64,000 nucleotides of DNA from Schlesneria paludicola DSM 18645 (GCF_000255655.1 NZ_JH636435.1:2674570-2738569), one strand, 5' to 3'; positions 18,131 to 28,146 are shown, numbered from the stretch's first letter. Notes: generated by a model not told the origin, from the letters alone. A program made the numbers and translations.

Positions 18131-18541
18131 ATGCAGCCGCTTATCGAATACGAACACAGCCAGGGACTGGTCCGCGAGGTTTTCGATGACATCCGCGCGA
18201 CACGTCAAACGAACGAGATCAACAACTTCTGGAAAGCGATTGCCAATCATCCACCGACGCTACAACGAACCTGGGCAACGCTGAAAGACGTGATGGGCTC
18301 GCCGGGAGAACTCGATCCGCTCGTACGAGAGCTTATTTACATCGCCGTCAGCGTCACGAACGGGTGCGACTATTGCATCGCCTCACATCAAGCGGCCGCG
18401 ATCTCCAAAGGAATGACGCAGGGGATGTTCGGCGAATTGCTGAGCGTCGTTGCCGCCGCAAACATGACGAATCGACTGGCCAACGGCTATCAGGTTCCTG
18501 TTGACGACAAATTCAAGCAACCAACCGTGATCGCCAAGTAG
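18131..18541 (+). CDS. Carboxymuconolactone decarboxylase/AhpD-like protein
   Basis: A 136-residue all-helical protein of the AhpD/CMD family. The redox motif CDYCIASH (Cys79, Cys82, His86) is intact, which in AhpD supports disulfide reduction coupled to peroxide removal. The frame is open 41 codons further upstream, but the ATG at 18131 (MQPLIEYEHS) has AAGGA at 7 bases and matches the usual family start. No peroxiredoxin partner lies beside it. Cytoplasmic; role in oxidative stress is inference. Confidence 0.85.
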   Translation: MQPLIEYEHSQGLVREVFDDIRATRQTNEINNFWKAIANHPPTLQRTWATLKDVMGSPGELDPLVRELIYIAVSVTNGCDYCIASHQAAAISKGMTQGMFGELLSVVAAANMTNRLANGYQVPVDDKFKQPTVIAK

Positions 18542-18692
18542 TAGCCGCGAGAGGGTCGATCTGACGGGAATCGATCGAAAATTGTAATCTCTAAATTTTC
18601 TGAAGAACCGGAACGCGATTCGTATCACCAGCGCGTGGGTAAGGATGTTCGAACGAACAAGCTCGTCGCATTGTGAGGTCCGGAGAGCGTTT

Positions 18693-19442
18693 ATGATGGT
18701 GGGGAACTTGTTGATTGGCTGTGCCGGGTGGTCAATTCCGTTCAGTCAGCGCGATCAGCTACCAGGCGAGGACAGTCATCTGGAGCGATATGCACGTCAC
18801 TTCAATGCCGTCGAGATTGTCAGCTCGTTTCATCGGCCTCACCGAAAATCGACGTATGCTCGGTGGGCCGCCAGCGTGGAGGATTCCTTCCGATTTTCCG
18901 TCAAGATTCCGCAAGAGATTTCTCACGAAGCTCGCTTGCGAGGAACGGGACATCTGCTTGAGGAATTTTTGTCCGAATGCACCCGTCTGGGCGATCGGCT
19001 CGGCTGCCTGCTGTTGGAACTCCCTCCCACACTTCACTACGACCCCGCCATCGTCGGTTCATTCTTCGAACAGTTGCGGCGGATGGTAGATGTTCCCGTC
19101 GCATGCGAACCCAGGCATGTCTCGTGGTTCAATGACGATGTTGATCAACAGCTCGCCAGTTTCCGAGTCTCTCTCGTGGCTTCCAATCCTGATGCGTTGC
19201 ATTCAGGGCGAGGAAAATCCCATGGGGGTTGGACTGAAATCGCTTACATCCGATTGCCCGGAACACCTCGAGTGTACTCATTACAGCATGACCCGTTTCA
19301 CTTGACGCAACTGGCGGATCAATTGAGACACCTGTCACAATCGCGGAAAACGACGTGGTGCATTTTCGATAACACGACACTTGGCACCGCCATCGAAAAC
19401 GCGATGGAACTCACACAACTTTGTCGCCCCACACCTCTATAA
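18693..19442 (+). CDS. DUF72 family protein
   Basis: About 250 residues with DUF72 features: LIGCAGWS at the start, FNAVEIVSSFHR, WAASVEDSFRFSVKIP and CLLLELPPTLHYD. The fold is a TIM barrel with no established activity. I chose the ATG at 18693 because GGAG lies 7 bases upstream; the frame is open to 18645. It is transcribed towards a minus-strand gene, with the hairpin element 19497-19617 between them. Confidence 0.85.
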   Translation: MMVGNLLIGCAGWSIPFSQRDQLPGEDSHLERYARHFNAVEIVSSFHRPHRKSTYARWAASVEDSFRFSVKIPQEISHEARLRGTGHLLEEFLSECTRLGDRLGCLLLELPPTLHYDPAIVGSFFEQLRRMVDVPVACEPRHVSWFNDDVDQQLASFRVSLVASNPDALHSGRGKSHGGWTEIAYIRLPGTPRVYSLQHDPFHLTQLADQLRHLSQSRKTTWCIFDNTTLGTAIENAMELTQLCRPTPL

Positions 19443-19496
19443 CAGCGGCCGGAGGTCATGAACCGACCGCCCCTGCAATAGCACAGTTGGTTTTGA

Positions 19497-19617
19497 TTCT
19501 CTGTGTCTCCGTGCCTCTGTGTCTCCCTTTCGTCCAATGTGATCCCTAAACAGGTTCAGCGTACCTGTGGGGCCAGTGGGGGGTGAAAGAGACACAGAGG
19601 CACGGAGACACAGAGAA
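19497..19617. repeat. Hairpin element (family 3), copy 1, between convergent genes
   Basis: Two perfect 29-base inverted arms (19497-19525 and 19589-19617; core CTGTGTCTCCGTGCC) flank a 63-base loop containing GGGGCCAGTGGGG. The whole 121-base unit occurs again, in opposite orientation, at 23454-23572. Each arm also holds a shorter direct repeat (CTGTGTCTC). Its place between two convergent genes fits a bidirectional transcription stop or a small non-autonomous mobile unit. Confidence 0.8.
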
Positions 19618-19634
19618 GGCGGCGCGGGGGGGGG

Positions 19635-20387
19635 TTAGATCACATAGTCCGTGCGGGTGCCTCGGAGGTCCATTTCGTATTCGATCTCTTCGATGGGCGG
19701 ACGCGTGTAGTGCCAGAGTGCACCATGAATGCTGGCGGCGCCGATTCGGCCAAGGACGATCTCAGGAAGCAGTGGCGTCAGTGAATGGGCGGTGTAGACG
19801 TCGACGGTATTCACCATGGACCAACTGACACCCAACCCCTTCAGACGGGCTTCCATCAAGTCCATGACGTAACGGGCTTTGGTTATCAATCCGCTGGGCG
19901 AGGTGTCACCGAGAGCAATGATCCCATCGCGTTCGAGAACGCCCTCGGGCAATTCTCCCGCGCCCGCCACCACAAAGGTCGCTGGCTGGCTCGCGGGGCA
20001 GGGCTGTGAGAACGAAAATCCATACAGTACGGGTTCCGTCGGGGGAACCAGCACCGGTGCGACATTTGTGCGTGCGATCGGATTGACACCGTTCACAAAA
20101 ACGCCCCAATCCTGCAGGATCTTTCCGTACTCGCCATTGAATGCCGCAAAACCAGGAAACGTGAACGGCTTGGGCGAGCGGAGTTCGATTCCACACAGCG
20201 CTGCCTTCGGTCGGTTGCGAGCGGCCAGGAATTGAGAGATCTGCTCAAATCCCTGACGATAAGGAACCGGCTGTTGAAATGTCACGTGCGCGACTTCATG
20301 ACCGGGACTCGAAACGACTCCACAAGAGTACGGGGCGATGCCTGGCAGGAATCGGTAGTTGCCAGTCGGATGATCGGTGAGGGCCAT
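19635..20387 (-). CDS. RidA/YjgF-like protein with two tandem domains
   Basis: A 250-residue protein with two halves that each look like the RidA (YjgF/YER057c) fold: the first ends FNGEYGKILQDW with NPIARTNVAPV, the second has LITKARYVMDLMEARLKGLGV and VNTVDVYTAHSL. RidA enzymes deaminate reactive enamine/imine intermediates; the usual catalytic Arg appears to be kept as ARTNVAP in the first half. The family call is from pattern only and could be a planctomycete-specific relative. It lies 77 bases downstream of a DUF1501 gene on the same strand and may be co-transcribed. Confidence 0.5.
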   Translation of the reverse strand: MALTDHPTGNYRFLPGIAPYSCGVVSSPGHEVAHVTFQQPVPYRQGFEQISQFLAARNRPKAALCGIELRSPKPFTFPGFAAFNGEYGKILQDWGVFVNGVNPIARTNVAPVLVPPTEPVLYGFSFSQPCPASQPATFVVAGAGELPEGVLERDGIIALGDTSPSGLITKARYVMDLMEARLKGLGVSWSMVNTVDVYTAHSLTPLLPEIVLGRIGAASIHGALWHYTRPPIEEIEYEMDLRGTRTDYVI

Positions 20388-20464
20388 GCGTGTCTCTGGA
20401 GTGAAAAGGATTGTGCTTCGGACGGATGAAAATCAGATCGCGGGTTGATCTCACAAGAGCAGGA

Positions 20465-21805
20465 TTAAATCAATTCGGGAATGGGCTGCTGTGCGTCGAC
20501 CACGTACTGCGGTCGACCGTTGAGATCAGGTATCGTGGTCGTCGTGTGATCAATCCCCAAATTGTGATAGAGCGTGGCAAAGACGCTGGGAACGTCGACC
20601 GGTCGCGCAATTGCGACTTCGGCATTGCGGTTGGTCGCACCAATCACCTGACCCGTTCGCATTCCACCGCCCGCGAGAAGGGCAAACATGACGTTGGGCC
20701 AGTGATCGCGACCAGCGGTGGCATTGATTTTCGGAGTTCGACCGAATTCTCCCCAGACGACGACAGAGACATCTCGATCCAGACCGCGTTCGTGCAGGTC
20801 CGACACGAGCGCCGCCAGCCCCTGATCCAAGAGCGGGATCACTCGTCGTCCGTTGACGAAGTTGTTTCCGTGCCAGTCGAAGTCGGCGAACGCGACCGTC
20901 ACGCAGCGAGCCCCCGCTTCGACCAGCCTTCGAGCGGTCAGGAATTTGGACATGTGCGCCTGATAACCCAGGTTCGAATAGGGCAGGCAGTTGGGATCGT
21001 CCTGACCGTAACGTTCGCGGACTTTGGGGTCTTCTCGTGTCAGGTCCAGGGCCTCGACCAATCGATTCGACGTCAGAATTCCCAGCGCGCGCTGTGTCAG
21101 TTCGTCATCCTTTGCCGCAACAGCACGATGATCAACGCGACGGCGAAATTCATCAAAACTGGACATCAGCCGGTGACGATCATCCAATCGCGTCAAGTTC
21201 GCACCGCTAAGGACCATATCTTCAAGCCCGTCGCCGGACGGCTTGAAAGGCGCATGCCCCGATCCGAGAAAACCAGGACCGGGCAGGTTGTACGGTAGAT
21301 GCTGCATGGGCATCGACAGATCGATCGCCGCCGGAACCGAAGGGTCAACGGGTCCGAGAAGTCGCGACAGCACGCAACCGAGCTCGGGAAAACCACCCTG
21401 AGGCTGTGAACGGAAAGTTCGACCGGTCACGCACTGGAAGGAGGAATGACGTTCTTCCGCACCCACGATCGAGCGGATCAAGGCGAACTTGTCCATCATT
21501 GTGGCGACCCGAGGCATTAGCTCCGAGATTTCGATGCCGGGGACGTTGGTGGCAATCGGCTTGAATTCACCGCGGATCTCGGCCGGGGCGTCTGGCTTCA
21601 GATCGACCATATCCTGATGCGGCGGCCCACCGGTCAGGTAAACCATGATCACCGACTTGTGTGACTGGCGAATGCCGACAGCCTGTTCAGCCCGCAGCAG
21701 GCGAGGCAGCGTCAGCCCCCCCAGTGCGAGTGATCCAATCGAGAGGAAGTCTCGCCGCGGCAGTTGATCACACAACTGAAATCGATGCCCCTGAATCGTC
21801 AACAT
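20465..21805 (-). CDS. DUF1501 family protein, Tat-type leader
   Basis: A 446-residue DUF1501 protein. Leader PRRDFLSIGSLALGG suggests Tat export. Family signatures: YLTGGPPHQDMVDLKPDAP, VTVAFADFDWHGNNF and GEFGRTPKINATAGRDHWP. Shorter in the middle than the other two copies of this window. The ATG at 21805 is preceded by GGGAG. Likely the first gene of a pair with the RidA-like gene downstream. Activity unknown. Confidence 0.9.
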   Translation of the reverse strand: MLTIQGHRFQLCDQLPRRDFLSIGSLALGGLTLPRLLRAEQAVGIRQSHKSVIMVYLTGGPPHQDMVDLKPDAPAEIRGEFKPIATNVPGIEISELMPRVATMMDKFALIRSIVGAEERHSSFQCVTGRTFRSQPQGGFPELGCVLSRLLGPVDPSVPAAIDLSMPMQHLPYNLPGPGFLGSGHAPFKPSGDGLEDMVLSGANLTRLDDRHRLMSSFDEFRRRVDHRAVAAKDDELTQRALGILTSNRLVEALDLTREDPKVRERYGQDDPNCLPYSNLGYQAHMSKFLTARRLVEAGARCVTVAFADFDWHGNNFVNGRRVIPLLDQGLAALVSDLHERGLDRDVSVVVWGEFGRTPKINATAGRDHWPNVMFALLAGGGMRTGQVIGATNRNAEVAIARPVDVPSVFATLYHNLGIDHTTTTIPDLNGRPQYVVDAQQPIPELI

Positions 21806-22093
21806 CTCAATCTCTCTCCCGCTTCCTCGTGCGAGTGCACACTTCGGCCACCCGGCTCAAACAGGAATACTTCCTTGATCCGAAATCATGGCTCAGATCC
21901 ATTCCCGTCGCTACCCATCAACATACGAAGATGTCATGATTTTTCGGAATTCGCTTGCGCAGTTGCTGTTGTCACGATGGAACGGATGTGGCCGCGCATC
22001 GGAGCGATGACAAAACCATAACGCGGCCAGGTTTCAAAAGTATTGCGTTCGCAAGCCCATTTGCCGTGCTCAACAGAAAGAAACAAGGCCTTC

Positions 22094-23437
22094 ATGCACG
22101 ACTTTCAACAACTGAATCGACGGCAATGGCTTGGCACAGCAGCAGGCGCATTATCACTCGCGACACTCGGTCGAACAGGCAAATTGGCGGCAGCGGCGGC
22201 GGTACGTCCGCGCGTGGCGGCCGTCTTGACGGAGTTTACCTATCGCAGCCATGCGCACGTCATTCTCGAGAATTTTCTGGAACCCTATCTATTCAATGGG
22301 CAAGTCACGGAATCGGGGATGGACGTGCCATGCATGTACGTCGACCAATTCCCAGAAGGTCGCGACCTGGCACGCGACATCGCTCTGAGGTACGGAATCA
22401 AAATCTACCCCACGATTGCCGAAGCGCTAACATGTGGCGGTGACAAACTGGCCGTGGATGCCGTTCTCTCAATCGGCGAGCATGGAAAATATCCCATCAA
22501 CGAACGCGGTCAGCAGATGTATCCGCGAAAGGAATTCTTTGACCAGATCGCCGCAGTGTTCCGTCAGAGCGGCCGCTCGGTTCCGGTCTTCAACGATAAA
22601 CATCTTTCGTATCGGTGGGATTGGTCGGTCGAAATGATGCAGACCGCGCAGGAACTCAAGATTCCATTCATGGCCGGAAGTTCCGTTCCGCTGGCCCAGC
22701 GTCGCCCTCCATTTGAAATGCCATCCCAGGCAGTCATCGAAGAGGCCGTCAGCGTTCATAGCGGTGGGATGGAGTCTTATGACTTCCACGCGATGGAGGT
22801 CCTGCAATCGCTGGTCGAATCGAGAAAGGGAGGCGAGACGGGAGTTAAAGAGATCCAGGTCCTGGAAGGCGACGCCGTCTGGAAGGCGGCAGACGAGGGT
22901 CGTTGGAATGAATCGCTCGCCGCAGCAGCGATGAAAGCGGCCGAAGGAAAAGAAGTCGGGCCGCTGCGAACATTCGTCGAACCCGCAACCGGACAGCAGC
23001 ATCCGGTCCACGTGATCCTGATCACCTATCGCGATGGCCTGAAAGCCACCGTCGTGCGAATCGGTGCCAGCGCCACACGATGGTGTTTTGCCTGCAAAGT
23101 CGCGGGGAATCCGGAACCGCTGGCAACCAGCTTTTATGTCGGCCCGTGGCAGAATCGCAATCTCTTCAAAGCCCTGTCGCACGCCATTCAAGTCTTCTTC
23201 CGAGAAGGGAAGGCCCCATACCCCGTTGAACGAACGCATCTCGTGACGGGGATGCTGGCCGCGGCCATGGATTCGCACTTCGAGCAGAACAAACTGCGGG
23301 CAACCCCGCAACTGGACGTGATATACCAGCCGACCGACTACAGGGCGATGCGTGAAATGGGTGCCTCATGGAAAATCGTCACGGAAGAAACCCCCGAAGC
23401 GCCAGGCATCGATTCCCGACGATCTCTCGCAAAGTAA
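22094..23437 (+). CDS. Planctomycete conserved exported protein of unknown function
   Basis: A 447-residue protein with a Tat-like leader (NRRQWLGTAAGALSLATLG). Conserved-looking blocks are AVDAVLSIGEHGKYPINERG, VPVFNDKHLSYRWDWS and IPFMAGSSVPLAQRRPPFE. I recall such proteins as common in planctomycetes and Verrucomicrobia, without an assigned activity; part of the layout resembles Gfo/Idh-type oxidoreductases but I see no clear nucleotide-binding GxGxxG. The ATG at 22094 gives the proper leader; the frame is open to 22043. It converges on the dehydrogenase gene with a hairpin element between them. Confidence 0.75.
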   Translation: MHDFQQLNRRQWLGTAAGALSLATLGRTGKLAAAAAVRPRVAAVLTEFTYRSHAHVILENFLEPYLFNGQVTESGMDVPCMYVDQFPEGRDLARDIALRYGIKIYPTIAEALTCGGDKLAVDAVLSIGEHGKYPINERGQQMYPRKEFFDQIAAVFRQSGRSVPVFNDKHLSYRWDWSVEMMQTAQELKIPFMAGSSVPLAQRRPPFEMPSQAVIEEAVSVHSGGMESYDFHAMEVLQSLVESRKGGETGVKEIQVLEGDAVWKAADEGRWNESLAAAAMKAAEGKEVGPLRTFVEPATGQQHPVHVILITYRDGLKATVVRIGASATRWCFACKVAGNPEPLATSFYVGPWQNRNLFKALSHAIQVFFREGKAPYPVERTHLVTGMLAAAMDSHFEQNKLRATPQLDVIYQPTDYRAMREMGASWKIVTEETPEAPGIDSRRSLAK

Positions 23438-23453
23438 CGCTGAAAACTCTGCC

Positions 23454-23572
23454 TTCTCTGTGTCTCCGTGCCTTTGTGTCTCTTTCACCCCCACTGGCCC
23501 CACAAGTACGCGGAACGCACTTAGGGACCACATTGGAGGACGGGAGACACAGAGGCACGGAGACACAGAGAA
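23454..23572. repeat. Hairpin element (family 3), copy 2, between convergent genes
   Basis: Inverted arms 23454-23482 and 23544-23572 match with one mismatch, and the loop is the reverse complement of the loop at 19497-19617 with scattered changes. This copy is therefore inverted relative to copy 1. It again lies exactly between two convergent genes (stops at 23437 and 23594). Confidence 0.8.
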
Positions 23573-23593
23573 GAAAAGGGGTGGGCTGCAAGC

Positions 23594-24577
23594 TTACTGT
23601 GCTTTTCTCGACGGGAAATTGACGATGACTTTGATGGCGCCATCTTTACGGTCGCGGAACAGTTCGAAGGCTTCCTGCAGTTTGGCGAGCGGATATGTGT
23701 GTGTGATGATCGGTGCGACGTCGATGCGTCCTTCTTCGATCCATCGCATCGCCAGCGGGAAATCGCGGTGGAAGTCGGGGTTTACCGATGTGTAAACGGT
23801 GACATTCTTGAAGAAGAGATCGCGCCAGCGCAATCCATTCAGAAACTGGGGTGGAACACCAAAACACAACAGTTGGCTGTCGCGTTTGCACAAATCGATG
23901 CACAGATTGAGTTGCTGGTCTTTGTGTCCCACACACTCGACAACCACATCGGGCAGGTCTCCGCCCAGAATCTCTTTCACCGCATCGACCGCATCCACCT
24001 TGGAGTTGCAGACGGTATCGGTCGCACCCATCTTCCGACTGACCTGAAGCCGGCTTTCGATGAGATCAATGCCGATCACGCGACGCGCCCCCATATTGCT
24101 GAGAGCCGCGTTCATCAACTGTCCCATCGGACCCTGTCCGACAATCGCCACATCCCGATCGAGCATGTTCGGCAGTTTTTTGAGGGCGTAGATGGCCGTT
24201 CCCAACGGCTGGGCCATCAGTGCTTGTTCTTCGGGAACATTTGTCGCAATGCGAATCGCCCGGTTTTCATCCAAAACGAAGCGCTCGGACAATCCCTGCT
24301 GCATCAGCGGTACGGCCAGAACGCGTTCACCAACGCGCCATCGCTTGCCGTTTGTGGCAGTGATCGTGCCGATCATTTCATGCAGCGAATGTCCTTGTTC
24401 GATCGGCCATTCGTCCCACCCGTTGAAGTAAGGCAAATCCGACCCACACAAGCAGGTCGTTTCCGGTTGGAAGATGATTTGCCCGGACATTCCCGCTGGC
24501 GGAGTCGGATCGAGGACCGGTTCAGGAACATCGATCAGGCGAATCTTTCCGGGCGCATACATATCAGCGGTGAGCAT
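23594..24577 (-). CDS. Zinc-binding alcohol dehydrogenase (MDR family)
   Basis: A 327-residue medium-chain dehydrogenase. Catalytic zinc ligands are visible as Cys44 in CLCGSD and His66-Glu67 in GHSLHE; the NAD(P)-binding motif is VAIVGQGPMGQ near 143-153, followed by the acidic IGID that favours NAD. The usual four-cysteine structural zinc lobe is absent. Members oxidise secondary alcohols or sugars such as threonine, sorbitol or related polyols; the exact substrate cannot be told. Single gene. Confidence 0.85.
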   Translation of the reverse strand: MLTADMYAPGKIRLIDVPEPVLDPTPPAGMSGQIIFQPETTCLCGSDLPYFNGWDEWPIEQGHSLHEMIGTITATNGKRWRVGERVLAVPLMQQGLSERFVLDENRAIRIATNVPEEQALMAQPLGTAIYALKKLPNMLDRDVAIVGQGPMGQLMNAALSNMGARRVIGIDLIESRLQVSRKMGATDTVCNSKVDAVDAVKEILGGDLPDVVVECVGHKDQQLNLCIDLCKRDSQLLCFGVPPQFLNGLRWRDLFFKNVTVYTSVNPDFHRDFPLAMRWIEEGRIDVAPIITHTYPLAKLQEAFELFRDRKDGAIKVIVNFPSRKAQ

Positions 24578-24951
24578 CGGCGGAGAACCCCCACGTGTCA
24601 GAGAACGATGAGCAGACGTGATCGAACCTTGGCATTGCTAGGATAGTGCAGGGGGGCGATAGGCATCAACAGTGATTGATCTACACTGGTTCAGCAAGCG
24701 GTTGTCGCGGTCAGATGGATTTCCCGTCGTTACCTCTTGTTAACGACGCAACGCTTCCTCTCTCGCGTCATTTCGGATGCGTCGGAAGCGTTGCCAGCAG
24801 GGCTTGGCGAAGACGAACAGCGTGCAGAACGATCTCAGGTCACCGTTTCGCTCGACAGAAAACGAGGGAACGAGTTTGGCACACCATGAACAGAGCCCGG
24901 CTTGAGAACAAGCCGGGCTCTGTGATTCGAACATTTCAGCAGATCGAGCGA
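24578..24951. other. Intergenic region with the fusA terminator
   Basis: About 370 bases between fusA and the dehydrogenase, both on the minus strand. It contains the 14-bp hairpin at 24891-24922 behind fusA and presumably the dehydrogenase promoter near 24580-24700. No gene seen. Confidence 0.5.
24891..24922 (-). terminator. Hairpin terminator of fusA
   Basis: Perfect 14-bp stem (CAGAGCCCGGCTTG and complement) with a 4-base loop, 30 bases after the fusA stop. There is no long T-run, but stem strength and position argue for a terminator. Confidence 0.7.
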
Positions 24952-27084
24952 TTACTTCATCGCAGCTCGTTCGGCTTTGTCTTTCTTACGTTTTTCCACC
25001 ACTTCATCCTGCAGACCACGCGGCAGCATGGAGTAGCGAGAGAATTCCATGGTGAACGTTCCCTTACCCTGCGTCATCGAACGAAGTTCGTTGGCGTAGT
25101 CGAACATGCTGGCCAGTGGCACTTCGGCCTCGATCGTGGCGACGCCCATGTTCGTTTCGGTGGCACCGACGACACCTCGTTTACTGGAGATGTGACCGGT
25201 GACGTTCCCCTGGAATTCGTCGGGAACTTCCACTTCCAACTTCATGATCGGTTCCAGCAAACCGATTGCCGCCTTCTTCAGCGTTTCCCGCATACAGTCG
25301 AATGCACAGATGCCGAACGCCATTTCAGACGAGTCGACGTCGTGGTAGCTACCGTCTTGCAGGATCATCTGAACATTCACGACTTCACATTCACACAACG
25401 GGCCTTTCACCAACGCTCGTTGGAAACCTTCGTCGATCGGCTTGATGTATTCCTTGGGAATACGACCGCCGGTGACATCGTTGACGAATTCGTAAGCGAT
25501 CGCGCTGTCTTCTGGCAGTGGCACCAGCTTGCCGACAACGTGACCGTACTGCCCCGAACCACCGGTTTGCTTCTTGTGCTTGTAGTTGAATTCAACTTCT
25601 TTCGTCGGTGTTTCACGGTACGCCACACGGGGCTGACCGATGATACATTCGACGCCGTATTCACGCTTAATGCGTTCCACATAGATGTCGAGATGCAACT
25701 GCCCCATCCCGGCGATCAGCGTCTGACCAGTTTCTTCATCGGTCAAAACACGGAACGTAGGATCTTCGCGGCGGAATCGCTCCAGGGCTTTCCCCAGCTT
25801 GTCGGCACCGTCGCGTTTCGCGGGCTCAATGCTCAGACGAATCACAGCATCGGGAACGAAGATGCTTTCGAGTGAATAGTTCACACCATCACCGCAGAAC
25901 GTATCCCCCGACGCGCAATCGACACCAACCAGAGCGACGATATCACCGGCTTCGGCGACATCGACGTCCTGACGATCGTTCGCGTGCATCCGCACCAACC
26001 GACCGAAACGGACTTTCTTGCCCGTACGGGTATTGATGTAGCTGTCGCCCTTAACAATCTTGCCCTGGTAGAGTCGGGTATAGGTCAACTGTCCGTATTC
26101 TTCCACGACCGTCTTGAATGCCATGCAGACAAGTGGTTTCTTGGGATCGGATTCAAGGGTGACGCGGTTCCAGTTTGGTTCCTTGCTTTCCTCTTCCGAT
26201 TTCGGCTTTTTGCTCTGGTCGATCGCGGTCATCTTGCGATCGAGCGGGCAGGGCAGGTAGTAAGTAACCGCGTCGAGGATCTCTTGCACACCCTTGTTCT
26301 TGTAGGCCGAGCCCATCATGACCGGGGTGATTTGTTGCGCAAGGGTTGCCGTACGAATGATCTTGCGAACTTCGTCAACGGGCGGCTCTTTCTCTTCGAG
26401 CAGCATTTCCATCAGCGGATCGCTGAACAGCGAAAGCTGTTCGAGCATGTGCGCACGGGCGGCAACCGCCTTTTCCTTGTACTCTTCGGGAATCTCTTCG
26501 TGACGGATGTTTTCGCCATCGTCACCATCGAAGAAGATCGCCTTCATCGTGATGAGGTCGATCACGCCCTGGAATGCCGATTCGCGCCCCATCGGAATCT
26601 GAAGCGGAACCGGGGTGACGTGCAGTTTCTCTTCGATCTGCTTGATGACCTTATCGGGATTCGCACCGGTACGGTCCATCTTGTTGATGAACGCAATACG
26701 TGGAACTTTGTACCGCTTCATCTGGCGGTCGACGGTCAGCGACTGGCTTTGCACACCACCGACGGAGCAGAGGACCAGGATGGCGCCGTCGAGCACGCGC
26801 AGCGAGCGTTCGACTTCTACAGTGAAGTCGACGTGGCCCGGCGTATCGATCACGTTAACGATGTGGTCCGCCCATTTCACCTGCGTTGCCGCGGCGGTGA
26901 TGGTAATTCCCTTCTCGCGTTCGAGTTCCATGAAGTCCATCGTCGCGCCGACGTTGTCCTTCCCTTTGACCTCGTGGATCGCATGAATGCGTCCCGAGTA
27001 AAACAGAATTCGCTCGGTAAGAGTCGTTTTTCCCGAGTCAATGTGAGCCGAGATACCGATGTTGCGGACTTTTTCGAGGTTCAT
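24952..27084 (-). CDS. fusA: Elongation factor G (mitochondrial/spd type)
   Basis: A 710-residue translational GTPase that moves tRNAs and mRNA on the ribosome after peptide bond formation. GTP-binding motifs: AHIDSGKTT (13-21), DTPGH (80-84) and NKMD (134-137). Domains II-V follow, with the domain IV tip region around [13 protein letters not shown]. The Ser in AHIDSGKTT (most bacterial EF-Gs have Ala) and the early [20 protein letters not shown] block resemble mitochondrial EF-G1 and the related spirochaete/planctomycete (spd) EF-G1, so this may be one of two EF-G paralogs in the genome. No ribosomal protein genes are adjacent. Confidence 0.95.
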   Translation of the reverse strand: MNLEKVRNIGISAHIDSGKTTLTERILFYSGRIHAIHEVKGKDNVGATMDFMELEREKGITITAAATQVKWADHIVNVIDTPGHVDFTVEVERSLRVLDGAILVLCSVGGVQSQSLTVDRQMKRYKVPRIAFINKMDRTGANPDKVIKQIEEKLHVTPVPLQIPMGRESAFQGVIDLITMKAIFFDGDDGENIRHEEIPEEYKEKAVAARAHMLEQLSLFSDPLMEMLLEEKEPPVDEVRKIIRTATLAQQITPVMMGSAYKNKGVQEILDAVTYYLPCPLDRKMTAIDQSKKPKSEEESKEPNWNRVTLESDPKKPLVCMAFKTVVEEYGQLTYTRLYQGKIVKGDSYINTRTGKKVRFGRLVRMHANDRQDVDVAEAGDIVALVGVDCASGDTFCGDGVNYSLESIFVPDAVIRLSIEPAKRDGADKLGKALERFRREDPTFRVLTDEETGQTLIAGMGQLHLDIYVERIKREYGVECIIGQPRVAYRETPTKEVEFNYKHKKQTGGSGQYGHVVGKLVPLPEDSAIAYEFVNDVTGGRIPKEYIKPIDEGFQRALVKGPLCECEVVNVQMILQDGSYHDVDSSEMAFGICAFDCMRETLKKAAIGLLEPIMKLEVEVPDEFQGNVTGHISSKRGVVGATETNMGVATIEAEVPLASMFDYANELRSMTQGKGTFTMEFSRYSMLPRGLQDEVVEKRKKDKAERAAMK

Positions 27085-27774
27085 GGTGATGCTGTTGAAA
27101 CGCGGTCGGGGAACAGTGCGATCTCGGAGACGGTCTGCCGAGACCTAATCGGGGAACAACAGTTCCGTGACATCCAAAGCCGCTAGAAGGCTTCGACTCA
27201 CACGGACCCACTGTCAAGAGTTGTGCGAAAGAGAGTTGAAGAATGCCTCGTGAAACGCCCAGAGCGAGAGTGCTAATAGATGGTCCACCACAGAGAGGCC
27301 ACTGCGATGAACCTTAGCAAACTGACCGAATCGTGCATTCCCGGAGCATGAGCGAGTCCTTAAAATTCCGTCGTGAAATCGCGATTGATCGTAACAGTAC
27401 GACGAACTTCCCTAGTCAACTCGAAGATGCCACGTCGGGTGCCTTCACGCAAAATCGTGAGGGCGAGCGTACCTGCTGCATTCATGCACTGATCGGCATT
27501 CATCCTTAAATGTTCACTTATCCTAGCAATTGACCCAGATTTCGGGAAGAGCGATTTCAAATGATGAACGTTTTTTCTCGTTCGTTGAGAGTGCCGCCAC
27601 GCGAGTTACGTGAAACGTGTGTCACATGGCGAGGCACAACATTGCCCTTCGGGGCTGTACATCTATCCTCACGCCCGTACGACGCGATGTCGCGGCAAAA
27701 GTGAGGCAATAAAAAACGCCTTCCGGTCGGGGCGGAAGGCGTCAAGACTGCCAACAGTCGGGGCGAACTACGGT
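27085..27774. other. Intergenic region between fusA and the RRM gene
   Basis: About 690 bases. It must contain the fusA promoter near its left end and holds the RRM-gene terminator at 27711-27743. Short open frames here have no recognisable features, so I call no gene and no structured RNA. Confidence 0.45.
27711..27743 (-). terminator. Intrinsic terminator of the RRM gene
   Basis: On the minus strand: stem ACGCCTTCCG / CGGAAGGCGT with a 7-base loop, followed at once by a run of six T. It starts 32 bases after the RRM protein stop. Confidence 0.9.
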
Positions 27775-28146
27775 TTAGTAACGACCGCCACCACCACCGC
27801 CGTAGCCACCACCACCACCACTTCGTCCACCGCCGCCGCCGCCGCCGCTACGGCCGCCGCCACCACCTCCTCCGCCGCCGTATCCACCGCGACCGCCACC
27901 GCTTTCGCGAGGACGAGCTTCATTCACCGTCAACGTTCGGCCCTGGAACTCCGCTCCGTTCAGTGCGCCGATTGCTGCTTCGCCACCGTCAGACATTTCC
28001 ACGAAGCCGAAACCGCGTGAACGGCCCGTTTCGCGATCCGACACCACCTGCGCCGAGCTTACATTGCCGTGTTGGCTGAACAGCTCGCGCAGGTCATCAG
28101 CCGTGCAATTGTAAGACAAATTACCCACATACAGATTCTTGCTCAT
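27775..28146 (-). CDS. RRM RNA-binding protein with glycine-rich tail
   Basis: A 123-residue protein with one RNA recognition motif: RNP2 is LYVGNL (5-10) and RNP1 is RGFGFVEM (44-51). Residues from about 82 on are almost only glycine with some serine, arginine and tyrosine, as in cyanobacterial Rbp and plant glycine-rich RNA-binding proteins. Such proteins bind single-stranded RNA, often as cold-shock factors; that role is inferred. The glycine codon run makes an imperfect GGN repeat tract in the DNA. A 1-kb gene-free region lies upstream. Confidence 0.92.
   Translation of the reverse strand: MSKNLYVGNLSYNCTADDLRELFSQHGNVSSAQVVSDRETGRSRGFGFVEMSDGGEAAIGALNGAEFQGRTLTVNEARPRESGGGRGGYGGGGGGGGGRSGGGGGGGRSGGGGGYGGGGGGRY

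Noticed and set aside
20411..21298. Plus-strand frame of 295 codons opposite the DUF1501 gene
   Set aside because: Shadow of a clear DUF1501 protein.
24676..27186. Two long plus-strand open frames opposite fusA
   Set aside because: Antisense shadows of fusA, His/Phe/Arg-rich and without recognisable features.
27780..27900. Short repeats that look like a CRISPR or microsatellite
   Set aside because: They are the glycine codons of the RRM protein tail; there are no spacers.
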